Position numbers and translations under genes: made by a program. A stretch of DNA of 5,125 nucleotides from CAYTCZ01 sp964436315. GTDB lineage: Bacteria; Actinomycetota; Thermoleophilia; Gaiellales; Gaiellaceae. The stretch covers positions 1 to 5,125 of the forward strand of contig CAYTCZ010000210.1 of assembly GCA_964436315.1 (NCBI GenBank), written 5' to 3'. The notes beneath the pieces were generated by a model. That model did not search any database. It saw nothing but the letters and a program-made list of their open reading frames with translations, and was not told the DNA's origin. Within the stretch, counting starts at the first letter, position 1; each line of letters begins with the position of its first letter. Below, in pieces: positions 4,730-5,125 of this stretch.

Positions 4730-5022
4730 ACCAGCCAGGATGCTCATGGGTCCCCCGACGAAGGCGATGGGTTCTTGAAACACGTACTCAACGAGACGTT
4801 CCAGAGACGGCGAACGCCCAACTGCGAGCGCCCTAGGATCCTTCGCCCGGCGGACAGGGGTGAGCAGTCTCCCGTTTCCGGACTCCGACGCGCTCTATGG
4901 CGACAGGAACGCGTTAGCCGCGGGCCGACGGCGACGACAGCACGAGGATCTCGACAAGGGACTCGAGCACATTCTCGCTAGCGCCGGAGGATCATCCAGA
5001 GGGATGCACTGCAGCCGCCTCC
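4730..5022. other. Intergenic stretch between converging genes
   Basis: About 290 bases lie between the DUF2269 gene and the oppositely oriented acetyltransferase. No T-tract terminator is clear. Its only distinct content is repeat copy B and the short frame that contains it. Confidence 0.5.
4855..4900 (+). repeat. 46-bp dispersed repeat, copy B
   Basis: It pairs with copy A at 3472-3517 (43 of 46 identical). It lies 125 bases after the DUF2269 stop, and its GTG at 4860 opens a frame that stays coding-like for about 45 codons. Just beyond the block the next codon pair also differs silently (GGG in A, GGC in B), after which the DNA diverges but the peptide resemblance resumes at QHEDLDK. Confidence 0.85.
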
Positions 5023-5045
5023 TCAGCGTTCGGAGCGCCACATGA
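4860..5045 (+). CDS. Possible small ORF carrying repeat copy B
   Basis: This 61-codon frame begins at the conserved GTG inside the repeat and ends in TGA at 5043-5045. The peptide starts SSLPFPDSDALYGDRNALAA (residues 2-21), then an Arg-rich stretch, QHEDLDKGLEHILASAGG and an unstructured tail. Up to about residue 45 the codons favour G/C endings. AGGG directly precedes the GTG, too close for a normal ribosome binding site. The last 23 bases overlap the 3' end of the acetyltransferase on the other strand, so the true 3' end may be a decayed one. I do not recognise the peptide. It may be a small gene or the fragment of a longer one; the kinship to copy A is the main argument that it is or was translated. 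Confidence 0.28.
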   Translation: MSSLPFPDSDALYGDRNALAAGRRRRQHEDLDKGLEHILASAGGSSRGMHCSRLLSVRSAT

Positions 5046-5125
5046 ACCAGTTCGGGTTTCCGAGAACCTTGGCCTGGTCGACCGTCTCGAATCCGAAGCG
5101 TTCGTAGAAGCGGACGTTGCGAGCC
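5023..5125 (-). CDS. GNAT-family N-acetyltransferase, C-terminal end only
   Basis: The minus strand, from the window edge to the TGA at 5023-5025, gives 33 residues: ARNVRFYERFGFETVDQAKV followed by an end in NPNWFMWRSER. This is the typical last part of a GCN5-related N-acetyltransferase: the N.RFYERFGF helix and turn of the acetyl-CoA fold (usual form N..FYE.LGF), then a final strand with WFM.R. These enzymes move an acetyl group from acetyl-CoA to an amine; the substrate cannot be told from this piece. The gene converges on the DUF2269 gene and has no visible link to the sulfur genes. The catalytic core lies outside the window. Confidence 0.85.
   Translation of the reverse strand, partial: ARNVRFYERFGFETVDQAKVLGNPNWFMWRSER

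Noticed and set aside
1..5125. CRISPR array, insertion sequence, rRNA or riboswitch
   Set aside because: No regularly spaced repeats, no transposase motif or terminal inverted repeats, and no conserved rRNA or riboswitch core were seen on either strand.

Overview
The window looks like chromosomal DNA from a high-GC Gram-positive bacterium, most likely an actinomycete-type lineage. The main genes strongly prefer G/C at the third codon position, GTG starts occur, the tRNA has no encoded CCA, and the cytochrome is a lipoprotein with a low-complexity Gly/Glu/Thr linker. A Thermoleophilia-like source is my guess from the style of these proteins; it is not shown by the sequence.

Layout. Bases 1-55 are the 3' part of a tRNA-Ala(TGC), followed by a perfect hairpin (59-86). 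Bases 87 to about 1150 are mostly eroded DNA. They hold a weak small ORF (140-421), an unmistakable C-terminal remnant of a short-chain dehydrogenase/reductase on the minus strand (608-763), and a short plus-strand frame (open from 908, ending 1162) that overlaps the start of the next gene. From 1155 a compact sulfur operon runs on the plus strand: a sulfide:quinone oxidoreductase-like flavoprotein (1155-2411), a TusE/DsrC-family sulfur carrier (2427-2744) and a DsrE2-type DsrE/F-like protein (2762-3268). Spacers are 15 and 17 bases and each start has a good ribosome binding site. After a 327-base spacer comes a small lipoprotein c-type cytochrome (3596-3988). Then comes a four-helix DUF2269-type membrane protein (4247-4729), and finally the C-terminal end of a GNAT acetyltransferase on the minus strand (5023-5125, cut by the window edge).

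How the genes may work together. The flavoprotein would take electrons from sulfide or a related reduced sulfur compound at the membrane and pass them to quinone. The TusE/DsrC-like and DsrE2-like proteins would carry the resulting sulfane sulfur on cysteines in the cytoplasm. The membrane-anchored cytochrome c and the DUF2269 protein could belong to the same respiratory chain, but they have their own spacers and their link to sulfur oxidation is inferred from position only. The usual downstream partners (Dsr reductase, Hdr-like complex, TusA, rhodanese) are not in the window.

Most unusual signal. Two 46-base segments, one before the cytochrome gene (3472-3517) and one after the DUF2269 gene (4855-4900), are almost identical. 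They differ mainly at third codon positions of one shared reading frame (V-S-S-L-P-F-P-D-S-D-A-L-[CY]-G). That pattern suggests a duplicated small coding segment rather than a simple DNA repeat. I do not recognise the peptide.
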